Positions 44,600 through 55,728 of a stretch of 64,000 nt of DNA are shown here, piece after piece (position 1 is the stretch's first letter; each line of letters begins with the position of its first letter). The notes beneath the pieces were generated by a model. It saw nothing but the letters and a program-made list of their open reading frames with translations, was not told where the DNA came from and searched no databases. The DNA is from Gnetum montanum. Taxonomy: Eukaryota; Streptophyta; Gnetopsida; Gnetales; Gnetaceae. The translations under genes and the position numbers were made by a program. Where the stretch lies: the NCBI GenBank assembly GCA_015680685.1, contig MNCI01017692.1, forward strand, positions 285,331 through 349,330. The letters are read 5' to 3'.

Positions 44600-46261
44600 G
44601 AAATGATTAGAAATTGGATACTCATCCTCTTTGTTTTCCCATCGCAACCGAGATAAATGATTAGCAACTACATTCTCGGTGCCCTTGCAATTGATCATTG
44701 TTAAATCGAACTCTTGTAAGATTACAAGCCATCGTATGATACAAGGGCTTACCACTGGCTTATTCATGAGGAATTGGATTGCACTATGATCTGAATGTAT
44801 ATATACTTTATATCCCAATACATAGTGTTTAAACTTTTCTAGTGCAAACACTACAACCATTAATTCTTTCTCTGTAGTAGTGTAGTTAATTTGTGCACCA
44901 ACGATACTTCTACTTGCATAGTGGATGTAATAAAGACACTTCTAGTCATCTAACTATGTAAGTACGACTCCTAAAGCATAATTGGATGCATCAGTCATGA
45001 TATGGAATGGTTTGGACCAATCAGGAGCTTGTAGAATGGGTGTTTCTACTAGCTTCTATTTCAGAGTTTAGAAAGCTAATTCGCATTCCCTGGTCCACTC
45101 GAAAGGTATTTCCTTTTTCGTTAATTCCACTAATGATTTGATAACCTTTGAAAAGTTCTCAATAAATCTCCTATAGTAGCCAGTATGTCCAAGGAATGAC
45201 CGAATATCTTTGATAGTTTTCAGTTGATGGGTAATTCCTTGGAGAATTTTAATTTTCTCGGGGTCTACCTCTATCCCTATGTGTGAGATTTTGTGTCCTA
45301 GTACTACACCTTCTTGGACCATCAAATGGCTTTTCTACCAATTGAACCTCAAATTGGTTTCTACACATCTTTTTAGCACTTGATCCAACTGGTCCAAGGC
45401 TTGATCAAAGTTTGCTCCATAAGTGGAGAAGTTGTCCATAAAGACCTTCATGCCATTCTCTATTTGTTGTTGGAATATGCTTAGAACTATTCGTTGAAAT
45501 GTTGTAGGGGCATTGCAAAAGCCAAACGACATCTATTTGTATGTGAACGTTCCCCAAGGACTAGTGAACGTAGTCTTGGCTTGGTCTTCTGGGGCTATTT
45601 GTATTTGGTTATATCTGCTATATCCATCTAGAAAACTGTAATAGCGATGCCCTGCGATGGTGTCTAAGACTTAGTCGACAAATGGCAATGGAAAGTGATC
45701 TTTTAATGTTGCCATATTTAGTAGCGTAAAATCTATGCACACCCTCCATTTGCCTCCCTTTTTAGGCACAATAACTAAGGGGCTAACCCATTCGCTATCA
45801 GCAATGCGGTATATGAACCCAGCCTTGAGAAGTTGTTCAATTTCTTCCTTAACTACTTGCTTCAGCTTAGGGTTCAATCGCCTCTGCAGTTGTCTTTGAG
45901 GCTTCATGGAGGGATCAGTGTAAATTCTATGTTGGCATATCCTAGGATCTATTCCAGTTAATTCAGGATATGACCAAGCGAAGGCTTCTGACCATTTATT
46001 TATTACCTTTAGTAGTTCTTCTTTCTGTTGAGGATCAAGCTTATCATTGATAATTATCGATTTTCCATTTTTAAGGAACGTTTTTTCCATATCAGTGGGA
46101 AATGGTATCAGCTCAAGGGGCTCTTGCTTAAATTTCTCAGGTATTTCAAACTTTCCCCAGTTGATATTTTCAAGGTTAGGACTTGGAAGTTGGTGGTGGA
46201 CTTGCTCTAATGCCTCTATGCTATGGATGTAAGCACAAGTCAAACCCTTAGTTGGTTTCAT
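44600..46261 (-). pseudogene. pol: RT-H reverse transcriptase and RNase H remnant
   Basis: Well preserved. RT spans 46261 to about 45070: AFAWSYPELTGIDPRICQ, VIVPKKGGKWRVCIDF, HRYYSFLDGYS, PWGTFTYK, MSFGFCNAPTTFQR and VFMDNFSTY at about 45446-45420, then LGHTGYYRRFIENFS near 45190. RNase H runs to 44640 with EKELMVVV, HSDHSAI and NVVANHLSRL. Stops at 45671-45673, 45533-45535 and others correspond to CAA or CAG codons in RT-D. As in RT-D, the second Asp of the FxDD box is Asn. Confidence 0.94.
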
Positions 46262-46269
46262 GCATATGA

Positions 46270-46930
46270 GTGAATTACTTTCTTGTTTAGTTGTCAGCCA
46301 CTGGGTGTTTGCCTATCATGTGGTTGCTGCATACTAGCATCTTTGTATGTTAATCACTTGTGCACACTGATTGCATGTAGGAAATGTTAAAATTTGCACA
46401 AACCATGACCTCTACATGCAATTACTCCCTGTGTCACTATATGCAATGCACAGAACTTTCTTCTTCTCGATCTTTCTGAATGTATTTTCCTTTGATATTT
46501 CTAGGGAAAGATCACGAATTCCTAGGCATGCGTCGATGGTGCTTAGCCATGCTCTTCCCATTATGATTGGGAAGTCCCCCTTACTATTTTTTACCTAAAT
46601 CACTAGGAAGTCAGCTAGGTACAACCACCCACAAACAGTGGTAACAATGTCTTCCACTAGTTCCAATGGGACAGTGATGGACTGGTTGGCCAACTCTAGA
46701 TGGATGTTGCTCTTTTTCAATAGAGGCAGGCTCCAGGCCTTGTACATTTCTTAAGAAAACAAGTTAACATCGGAACTTGAATCCAAAAGAGCCTTGCACA
46801 ACACATTTCCAATGATTTGTAAGTATACTAGAGGACTCCCAAGATCAGAGAATTTCTTGGGAAGGTGGCCAGCTTTGATCTAATCGGTGATGGTATGTGT
46901 TAGCATGATCGTATGCATTGAGTGCAGTGA
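46270..46930 (-). pseudogene. pol: RT-H aspartic protease region remnant
   Basis: CKALLDSSSDVNLFS near 46800-46750 is the retropepsin active site, with Asp kept but the Gly of DSG or DTG changed to Ser. A block with FPIIMGRAWLSTIDACLG follows near 46580-46530, then the linker to RT (KPTKGLTCAYIHS). Stops are present. Confidence 0.85.
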
Positions 46931-47079
46931 TTGGGTTGAAAGGGGCTTCAAAGTTTTGATTGATACTAAGGTGTCTAAGGAATTAGCTGCTTGTGATTAT
47001 AAGGGCTTGGTTGGATTGTTGGTTCTAAAGAAAGGTCTTTTCTTCATGTGGTTATTGGAACCAATAGTAGGTTGAGAGT

Positions 47080-49438
47080 TAATAGCTCTCATGGTGTTAC
47101 ATTGCTGCGACTAGGTAGGGATTTCACCTTATATTGCAAGAGTAGGTGGTAGTGGAGCTATTGGTGGAAGAGATGCAGCTGGATGAGAAGGATGATATGC
47201 TTGTGGAATATCGCCTCTAGAAGAGGGAGTCCCATAATACTTGTGAGCTTGGTAGTGAGGTTGAGGAGTGATGTGACCAGTAGAGTCATGTGGGAAGATT
47301 GGCTGTTGCATGTAATATCCATATGGGTCAGGTTTCTAGTAAGGATACTATTGCCTTGGTGGTGGCATTCTCCATGATTGTGGGTGCTGCCACTATTGAT
47401 ATTGCTCAATTGGTTGTGGTGGAGTTCCACTGGGATAATATGTTAAGGGTTGATGGAATTGCCTTGGGTTACCTTGAGGATAAGGTAACCTTTGGGGTGT
47501 TTTCCTTTTTTTTAATTGTGGGTTGAGTGCATACATCCCAGACTCTTGCAAATGTGAGATTATAGGGCAACATCCCTTAGGATGGTCATATTAACATATC
47601 TCACATCCACTATCATTATTTGTTTCTAAACCCACAACCTCTTCAATGATGGCAACTTTGCCCTTACCCTTGCTATGTGCATGTTCAGCCTTTTTGTTTT
47701 TTCTTTTCTCACTACCTTGCTCTCTAGACTCTTCTACTATTTTAAGAACAGTTTGAAATCTATTGTCTAGGGAATCCCACATTTGGTCTACCTTTGCCAA
47801 AAATTTTGATGTCATCTTTTCGATAGAAATATTTTTCCTATTTACCATCTCTTCTAGTGGTGACTCTTCTTCATCCTCAAAAAATTTTACTCCCCTCTTC
47901 CGAAGGGAAGGATCTCGGTTATACTCTTCCACATTGTCTCTCTTTCGTAGCTCACTTTCTTCCTTAGCAACTTGCTCCAATAGTCTTTGAATTTGATGGG
48001 ACCTAAGCTCGGATAGTCTTCCTTGGGCATAAGTCCCAAGGGTTTTTCTCATTTCATGCCTAAGCCCATCCATGAGATGACGCAGTTGATCCCTTTGCGA
48101 ATAACCATGGCTAGGACAATGATGTAACAGTGCATAGTATTGGCCCATGGTAGCATCCAAGGGTTTATGTCCTCCTTGTTTCCAACCTTGGTTTTTCTTT
48201 CGCAAGTTAGACATTTAGGAGTACATTTGGTACTTGTCATTAAATAGTTCTAGCATAGTACTCCACCTATGAATGGATTCCAGTTCTAAAGATCGGTACC
48301 AGCTTTCTGCTTCTTTAACTAATGTATGTGGGAACAACTTAAGTTTTTTCCATTCATTTTCTATGTTCTGTAAGGCACACGCATCATCGAATGCTTGTAA
48401 ATGATCCTAAGGATCAGCGTTGTATCCTCCTTCAAATTGTGGGATGTTGTTCATATCTAATCTCTTTATCCTACTATTTTTCTGGTGCCTTGTTGGAATT
48501 CTAGCAGTCTTAGTTATGTCTAACATACTTCGAGTAGTGGGTAGAGGTTCATTGTGATTGTCTCGTCCATGAATTCTATGATGCCTACATTGTTCCCTAC
48601 TCTCCCTTCTTCTATGTTGTGACTCTCTAGAGTGCCCTCGTCCCCTTTCATGGCTGTTACGTTTATGAATTCTACTTTTCCTACCTATATCCCCATAGTA
48701 TTTTTCCTTATGACAGCATTCAGATATTGAAGGAGAGGATGAAGGAGATGATGAAGGTGAAGAAGAAGAAGAACCGTCATCATGACGGTGTCTGCTACCT
48801 TCTCTTTTGCAGTCTTGGCCCCGATCGTGATTGTGATTAGAATGTCCACCTTTATCATGAGTTCGTGTCCCTTTTTTGGACCATTTGTGCTCGTGGGTAT
48901 TAGAACTTGGGTTATCAATAGTGGAATGAAGGTCCTGATACAAAACCCCTTGGCCAAAGTCAAGGGGAGGAACATCATTGTGTGGGCAACTACCTAAGGT
49001 AGGTTCATCACCCTCATTTTTGCTTAAGACATGTGGGACATCTTGGGACCACTTACCCTTCAAAGACTTATGATGTCTCTCTTATTGCAAGTCTCTTTGA
49101 TGTTGTGCTTCTATGGGACAATATTCTCTTGAGTCATGATCTTGCACAATGTGTTTTGCATGTAAGTGTGGCATGCTAATTCGTGTGAGAGCACGAAGAA
49201 GCATGCTTGGGACTGAACAATCGGAAGGTAACACTATGTTACCTTCTAAGTCTTGCCAACACAATTGTTCATCTTGATGGAGGATAAAGGTAAAGTCTGG
49301 TATATACTCATCGGGATGAATATATACCACTCAAAATTGTTGAGGAACTGGCAGATCAACATCATGTGTATTACGCCGTCGATTGTTTCCTGTTTCAGAC
49401 CTAGGTGGTGAGGTGCTTTTATATGAAGAAGGAGACAT
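47080..49438 (-). pseudogene. gag: RT-H gag remnant
   Basis: Starts at the ATG at 49438 (minus; MSPSSYKSTSPPRS). N-terminal text VYIHPDEYIPDFTFILHQDE lies near 49330. A His/Arg/Ser-rich region at 48900-48560 includes SHERGRGHSRESQHRRRES-like text. The core begins LDMNNIPQFEGGYNADP near 48450, then WKQGGHKPLDATMGQYYALL near 48180 and a charged helical end to 47620. A zinc-knuckle-like motif, CEIC-stop-YDHPKGCC, is near 47600. A Pro/Tyr/Gln-rich tail runs to about 47130. Fewer stops than RT-D. Arginine/serine-rich text in a Gag is uncommon and may serve RNA binding or nuclear localisation; that is inference. Confidence 0.9.
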
Positions 49439-49555
49439 ATTTGTCTGTTCAGTGTGCAATGTATTCTTGTTTATTATTTTCTCAATCACCCCTAAGGGTT
49501 CGTTCCAACGATGTGAATGATATCCTAAGTTCTAATTGGCACACAAACAACTAAG

Positions 49556-49573
49556 TCCTCGGCAACGGTGCCA
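49556..49573 (-). promoter_or_regulatory. RT-H primer binding site (tRNA-Asp-like)
   Basis: The minus strand reads TGGCACCGTTGCCGAGGA one base inside the LTR. It is the best-preserved copy in the window of the site complementary to a tRNA-Asp 3' end. Confidence 0.9.
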
Positions 49574-49574
49574 A

Positions 49575-50472
49575 TGATGAGCAGTGAGGTACCCCTATGC
49601 TCAACCATATGAATACAAGAATTTCACACATGATCTGATCAAATTCCAAGTACTAAGTGCCTATGTGCCTTTGTGGAACAAGAGTGGATTGGTTGATCGT
49701 TGTCTTCCCAAACTTACTTGTATGTCACAATTGTATGATTAAGTAAGCTTGAGGCATATGATTTTTATATCTTTTATGTTTTTATGTCATGTGCTAACAA
49801 GGGAGAAGAGAGATAACTAAGTGACTAATTTAACTTAACTACTCATTAATTAAGTTCTAACTAATCCTAACACCAGCATCCATTTCCACTTGTCGTACAT
49901 ATCTTGAACTAATGCAAAATTGCTAGGATTACCAAATGCTAATTGTTACTGGGTTACCAAGCATTACACGCATGCTCGAAGTGGTTGTGCTTGTATAATT
50001 TAACAATTTGCTTAATTGATCAAAATGAATTGTTGTGCTAATAACAGAAATGTAAAGTGCATAAAATAAAATAAATGCATAAGAAAAGAAAATAAAAGAA
50101 ATGCGCAAGAAAACAAATCTCAAGTGCTGCAAGGATGAATCGAAGAGCTCATATTTATTGTTGTACACAAGGTGTGCTCAAGTACACAATGCTCGAATAA
50201 AGATTTGCCCACACTTAGACCTCCTACTGTGGGCACTTAGAAAATACTCTAACTTCCAAACAGACTACAAAAGTTTCGCTACTTGACTACTAAAAGACTT
50301 ATTTTAATTGTGCGCCTGGGCACTATATTTATAGGCTTGGGAGTAACTACTCTAATAATTAGAGTAAATCACTAGAGTAATTTCTCTAATAATTAGAATA
50401 AATTTCTAGAGTAACTGCTCTAATAATTAGAATAACTACTAGAGTAATCGCTAGAGTAACCTGCTCTCATCA
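49575..50472 (-). repeat. RT-H 5' LTR
   Basis: An 898 bp LTR, TGATGAGCAGTGAGG to CTCATCA, with reverse TATA text near 50327. The U3 end array of CTCTAATAATTAGA units (50342-50455) has three copies. Confidence 0.95.
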
Positions 50473-50477
50473 CTGAT

Positions 50478-50596
50478 GAATGCTGAATGAGTGTGCTTCC
50501 TACTCTGCATGTTCTACGTGAGGTTCCTAGCCTCTGCCTCCCCTCAAGTGTTTAGCTACTCTTTGGGAAGGTCCTACTCTCCTCTTTTGGGACCAT
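50478..50596 (-). pseudogene. RT-G ORF3 start, separated from its body by RT-H
   Basis: The minus strand ATG at 50594-50596 follows TGTGTGATTACAG, the same acceptor-like context as in RT-I (38193-38207). It encodes a short MVPKEESRTF start. RT-H was inserted about 120 bases downstream, so the rest lies at 34012 and below. Confidence 0.72.
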
Positions 50597-50715
50597 CTGT
50601 AATCACACAAAGATCAACTGTTACTAAGGTTGTGTAGAGAAATTTTTATCAACTCATACCTTACTCCTTACCTTAATTAACAGTCCATAATTATGAGTGT
50701 GATTTTAGAGTTAAG

Positions 50716-50743
50716 NNNNNNNNNNNNNNNNNNNNNNNNNNNN
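50716..50743. other. Assembly gap (28 N) beside a poly-C run
   Basis: 28 undetermined bases are followed by 13 C and TCCCTCCC (50744-50763). On the RT-G strand the flank reads CTTAGTCATGGGAGGGAGGG, so the sequence here resembles the family polypurine tract, and the true length of the G run is unknown. Confidence 0.9.
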
Positions 50744-50763
50744 CCCCCCCCCCCCCTCCCTCC

Positions 50764-52600
50764 CATGACTAAGTGGAACACTCTGGGTTCAACTAGGATT
50801 AGATAGAATTGAAATTGAAATGTTAGGGAGCAAGATATTGCACTTGGAAGATGGAGAGGTAAAGCTCTAAGTCACAAAGGAAAATTTCAACAACTTCCAT
50901 AGTGTCAAATAAAAGAAATGAACGTGAAGTAGGCTGGGTTATTAGTATATATAGGTAGGTGAGACCCGATATGGCGTATGCGATATTACATCCCCACCAA
51001 CATGCATAAAATGTAGGGACTGAGTGGAAATAATGAATTTTTGATACTTAATGAAGGATTTGAGATTAAATTGGAAGGTTTGGCGTGTTTGGAAAATTAA
51101 TTTTGAGGCACAAGAAGTATCGTGGTGGAGTCATATATTAAAATGTGTGAAAAGGGTCTAGGACAAAGGGTGTATAGTACTTGTCGAGGAATGATTAATT
51201 AAAATGATAAGGGAAAGGATAGTTCACTTAGGTGAGTAGTCAAAAGGTGTGAAATAATGCGGTTGTGTGCAACAGGGATGAGTTACAAAAGTTACACAAG
51301 TGGATCCTCCCCAAAGCAAGCTCTAGCCTATGATGCCCTTGTGGAACCACACCTCTAATGTCCATGGGCATTAGAGAAGTTTAATGCAATAGATACCTAT
51401 GAACAAAACACACACGTGAGAACCATCAAGTTGAGATAATAACTCTACATTACACCAATCGCAAGTTATGAACATTTGGAAAACAAGATGACATGGGTTG
51501 CAGAAGGGATCACAAAAATTAGGGCACAAGGTTTCTAATGATTGTCACAATGGAATCTTGTGTGTAATTAGTGGTTAAATAGCCATGTTTTTGGCTTTCC
51601 AAGTTTCAGACCAAGTCCATACCACATTGTAGTAACACCACATTGCTTCATCCCATCGACAAACAACCATAAGCCTACCAGAGTTGCAAGGAGTAACATC
51701 ACTTGGAATTTTGTTCAAGGAAGGAGCAAGAGAGGAGTGTCATGGTGGCTCACTCTCTTCTTTTTTTTCTCTTTTTTTTTGGCTCTATGAAGTCGTCCAC
51801 CTTCAAGCAGGGGTACATGTCTTTCCAATGGAACCCACATAAGCTTATTTAATGCCATTTTGTGTTGCTCTACTTCTATTTTTCATTAGATCTACAAGGA
51901 TATAGTTACAACCTTGGCAACATGATAGAACATATGGAAGTAGCCAAAGAGAATCTACGAATCCCCTTGATGTCATACTCTTATCATTCCACCTTGGTCC
52001 TTCAGTCGTCTCTCCAGACATAATGATTATCAAATTATTTATAGTTGGATGATGAAAAAGACTACCATTGTGACCAGAGCATGAACCTCTTATTAACGAA
52101 TAGGTGGATGGATGTTGTGTCTCAATGTTTGAATAATCAGTCCCTTATGACTAGGCAACATAGAGAAAAACCTCACCTTAATGGGCAACATGATCAACTT
52201 ATTCATGGTCGTGATTACAAAGGAAAATTGAAAACAAAAATTAGAAAAAGTAAAAGAAATAGAGAAATGACAAGAACTTGTAAAACAAAAAGACAAAATA
52301 ACACCTAAAAATCTTGGAAATTAGAATGGGGGATGACCCCCACGACTAAACATTTGGTCGTGGCTAGGATTAATAAGTGGATGAATAGGATCCATGCATG
52401 TATGAAACGTTAGGAATCCTTCATGCTTTAGCCACTAGGTGTGTATTGGTGGTATGGTGGCTGGGTAGAGAAATTGTTGGTCACACACCTAATTATAGAA
52501 AGCATAGTAGGACAGGTTAGAGGGTGTGTGTACATTAGGAGGGAAATTTGGTCCATTATGGCACCCTTGACTATATGGTAGTATGCATGGATTTTTATGT
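50764..52600 (-). other. RT-G gag-to-ORF3 spacer
   Basis: Non-coding. It holds the reverse of the shared block (GGATCCTCCCCAAAGCAAGC near 51301) and a TGACATCAAGGGGATTCG-type block near 51975. No RT, RNase H or integrase motif was found in any frame. A polypurine-tract-like GTTTAGTCGTGGGGGTCAT (minus) is near 52333-52352. Confidence 0.75.
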
Positions 52601-54807
52601 CCATTCACATTGGTGAATTCACTGGATCATGTGGATGTTGGAGTGTGGTGTGGAGGCATAGGTATAGTGACAGGGGTTGTTGATGGAGCTAAGGAAGGTG
52701 TGTCACTAGGTTGACCTTGGGTTGGTTTAGAGTGTGGAGTAGGTTCAGAAGCATGATTCTTCTTCTTATGGCCATGCCTAAAGAAGGGATGCTTCCAATG
52801 TTGCATAGGGAACCTAGTTTCATTAATAGCAGTAGCACACGTTACATCTATTGGTTGGCACAGTGGTGAGGAATTGTCTGATACATCTGATGGTGGTGTA
52901 GAAGGAGGTGAAGGATGAAAATACTGAGGGTAAGAAGTATGAGGTGGTGATCCCTTAGGAGAAGACATGGGTTGATGCTACTCGGGAGAGTGATAACGGT
53001 GATTAGAGGTAGAGGATTCAGAACTAGTTGGAGAAACAAGATGTTGAACATAGTAGGCATTTGGTTTTAGCAGACAGGGAGGATGTGGCTAGCTAGGTGG
53101 TGGCCTTTCCCATGCCTATGAGTTTTGCCACTATGGTGGAGTAAAGTGTTGAGGTTGGTAATGGCTCCCCTTAAGATAATACACTCGGGTGATGTGGTTA
53201 TCCATAATTACCTTGTGGAATAGGGATGCACTTAAATTGATACCTTTGTATGAATTTTGGGTGTAGCTTTCCTGCCCAATGCTCATATAGATGTGACAAG
53301 ACTAGGCAATGGCCCTTTGGATGGTAATATAAACAAGCATCACATGCATTCTCATTATCTGTAGTTGAGCCTTTGGCCTTGTTACCCTTAGCCATTCTTC
53401 TCAGTTGCTGAACAATGTTCTTAACTATTTCTGATTTCTATGCCTTTTGCTTATTTTGATCACTAGGTTTATTTTGGATTACCCTCTCCCTGATAGTGTC
53501 TTCTAAGTTCATCCTTTGTTCGTTTGTCCATATGGTTATCTTGTTATGCTTTGCTCCAATTTCATCTATCGATTTCTGTATTGGCAAAGGTTGGGACTAT
53601 ATCACCCTTTCAGAATTGGTTGCTTCCTCTTCATCATAGTTCCAGACCCTAGTTGTTTCTAGAGTTGGATCCCATTTAAATGCTTTGGAATTCTCCCATT
53701 TATATAATTCTGTCTCTTCTTTCACTAGATGCTCTATTAGTTCTTTGACCTAGTGGGCTTGGAGCTTATATAGTTGTCCTCAAGCATACTTTCCAAGGTT
53801 CATCCTTCTTGCATTGCTAAGTCCATCTATAATGTCGAGCATTTGCTCTTTCATGGAGAACCTATGACCTAGACATTTATTTATTAAGGAATAGTATCTA
53901 TCTAAGGCCATGTCCAAGGGTTCCTATTGTTCTTGTTTCCATCTTTGGATTTGTCTGCTTAAGGTAGAGACTTGCGCATAGGTCTAGTATCTTTTAGTGA
54001 AAATTTTTAACATGGTTGACCATTATCTAATTGAATTTGATTCCAATGATCTATACCACACTTTGGCTTTATTGATTAGTGTCATAGGAAAGAGCTTAAG
54101 CTTTTGCCATTTACTGTCGACATTGTTGAGCACACAAGCATCATGGAAGGCTTGTAAATGATGTTGTAGATCTGAATCATAGACTCTTGCAAATTTTGGA
54201 ATATTATTCATGTCAAGCTTAGGTAGATGACTCTTCTTGTGATGCTTGTGAGATATCTTAACAACCTCTGTGATGTGCATTAGGCTTTTGGGGACTAACA
54301 AGGGTTTATCATTGTCAAATAAGTTGTGATTAAAATCTCTATTTGATCGATGGTGATGATGGGGCTTGTGTTCATGGTGATGACCTTGAGTGTGTTTGTG
54401 GGTTTGATTTTTGCTTTTATTTTGACCTTTTTTGGAGCTCTATCTCTATACCTATATTCATCTTTGTTAGAACTAGATGTTAAAGTTGAGGAAAAAGATG
54501 GAAAGGAGGAACTAGTAAGATAGCCATGGCTTCTATAATGTTCCTCAAGGTCCCTTAGTTTATCATTTCTAGGTACCAAGGAGGTCTTAGGCCTTGAGGC
54601 CTCCTCTAGTTTAGGACTGATTTCATCTTCTTCAACATTGTCTGCCTTAGGTGAATGTAGTCTTCGAGTGTCATTAGGATGGCCATGGTCATGAAAAACC
54701 CCTTCATAAGGTGGATCACTTCAATCTTCTTCATTGTATATTTCATTAGTTCTCCAATGAATAGGTGCACTATATGATTCATAATCATTTCCACATGAGT
54801 GAGTCAT
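52600..54807 (-). pseudogene. gag: RT-G gag remnant
   Basis: The minus-strand ATG at 54807 opens MTHSCGNDYESYSAPIHWRT, sharing IHWRTNE with RT-I gag. The core begins LDMNNIPKFARVYDSDLQHH near 54215 and includes KVWYRSLESNSI near 54040. Frame changes follow in the central part. The knuckle-like motif CDACLYYHPKGHC lies near 53330, followed by LSHLYEHWAGKLHPKF. The Pro/Ser-rich tail is at about 52970-52630. It most resembles RT-I gag. Confidence 0.87.
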
Positions 54808-54912
54808 TGTTGTTGATTTGTGTGTGTGTTTGAATACTTCTCAAAAGATATATCATTAATACCCCTTTACAGCAATCTTGTGCAATATAACTAATCTAGA
54901 TAACTAGCACCA

Positions 54913-54930
54913 TCCCTAGCAATGGTGCTA
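54913..54930 (-). promoter_or_regulatory. RT-G primer binding site, mutated
   Basis: The minus strand reads TAGCACCATTGCTAGGGA next to the 5' LTR. It is the family tRNA-Asp-like site with several transitions. Confidence 0.8.
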
Positions 54931-54931
54931 A

Positions 54932-55728
54932 TGATGAGTAGCAAGGTACCCCTACACTCAACTATACGAATATGAGTGTGTACGCATGATCCAATAGAAC
55001 TTCGCGAATGGACTAGTTGTGGCACCTAGATAGTTATACATTGATCGCAGTTCACTGTCTTCCCACCTAGACTAGTGGTAGCTTTGTCACATATGGTTTA
55101 GTCTAGAGTGATACATATGATGTTTTCCTAATTCTACACTACTTCTGATAATAGAAAAGATAAATTGAATAAACTAATAATGGAAGCAAAACCTAAATTA
55201 GCCTATGATGATGGTATTCGTCCTTAATCATCTGTACACATCTTGGACTTCATAGGATTACTACTGGGCATGCCAAGTATTTGCACTTAAACCCTCATGA
55301 TTAAGGTGTACACATTCCATTTAATGATAGGAAAAGTAAAGAATAATAAATTGAATTGTTAATTACAAAAGGCATTAAATAATTAAAACAAAAAAATTAA
55401 TCTAAGTGAATGCTACAATGATGAAAGTAATCTTGATCTTTATTGTTGGTCATGCATGTGTCCAAGTACATCACACTCGAACAAAGGTGTTGTACAATTA
55501 CAAACATCACATTGCAGACATGCACTAAGAATAACTAGCTTGGAAGAAAGAAAGGGAAAAGTAAACTGCCAAAAGAAAAGAACTTCTAACTTCCCTCCTT
55601 CTCAATTGTGTGCCTAAGTGCTATATTTATAGGCTAACACAGGAATCATGATATTGCGTATACGATATTGTATCCAGGTCATGATATCACATACTTGATA
55701 TTGGGGCCTGGAAAATTATGATTCATCA
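54932..55728 (-). repeat. RT-G 5' LTR
   Basis: A 797 bp LTR, TGATGAGTAGCAAGGTACCC to ATTCATCA. Reverse TATA text is near 55624 and GATATTG motifs at 55650-55700. Confidence 0.94.

Larger units (their letters stand above)
34013..50472 (-). mobile_element. RT-H: full-length gag-pol Ty3/gypsy element, interrupted by RT-I
   Basis: A reverse-oriented element with a perfect target duplication CTGAT (34008-34012 and 50473-50477). The 5' LTR is 49575-50472; the 3' LTR is 34013-34125 plus 40558-41419, split by RT-I. Inside, on the minus strand, are primer site, gag, protease, RT, RNase H, integrase and a spacer of about 1.8 kb, in one long reading frame apart from stops. It is the sibling of RT-D and its best-preserved reference. 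It has no ORF3. Confidence 0.95.
30399..55728 (-). mobile_element. RT-G: pol-less gag + ORF3 LTR retrotransposon, interrupted by RT-H
   Basis: A reverse-oriented element with LTRs at 30399-31193 (3') and 54932-55728 (5'), both bounded by TGATGA/TCATCA. Flanks ATACA (30394-30398) and ATATA (55729-55733) look like a target duplication with one mismatch. Leaving out RT-H and its duplicated CTGAT, it is about 8.9 kb. It holds a primer site, gag, a 2 kb spacer, ORF3 and a polypurine tract. No protease, RT, RNase H or integrase motif is seen anywhere between gag and ORF3. It would have to move with enzymes from another element. Confidence 0.9.

Noticed and set aside
54361-54420. Possible separate His/Asp-rich small gene in the RT-G gag region
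   Set aside because: It is a frame shadow of the gag remnant whose core continues on both sides.
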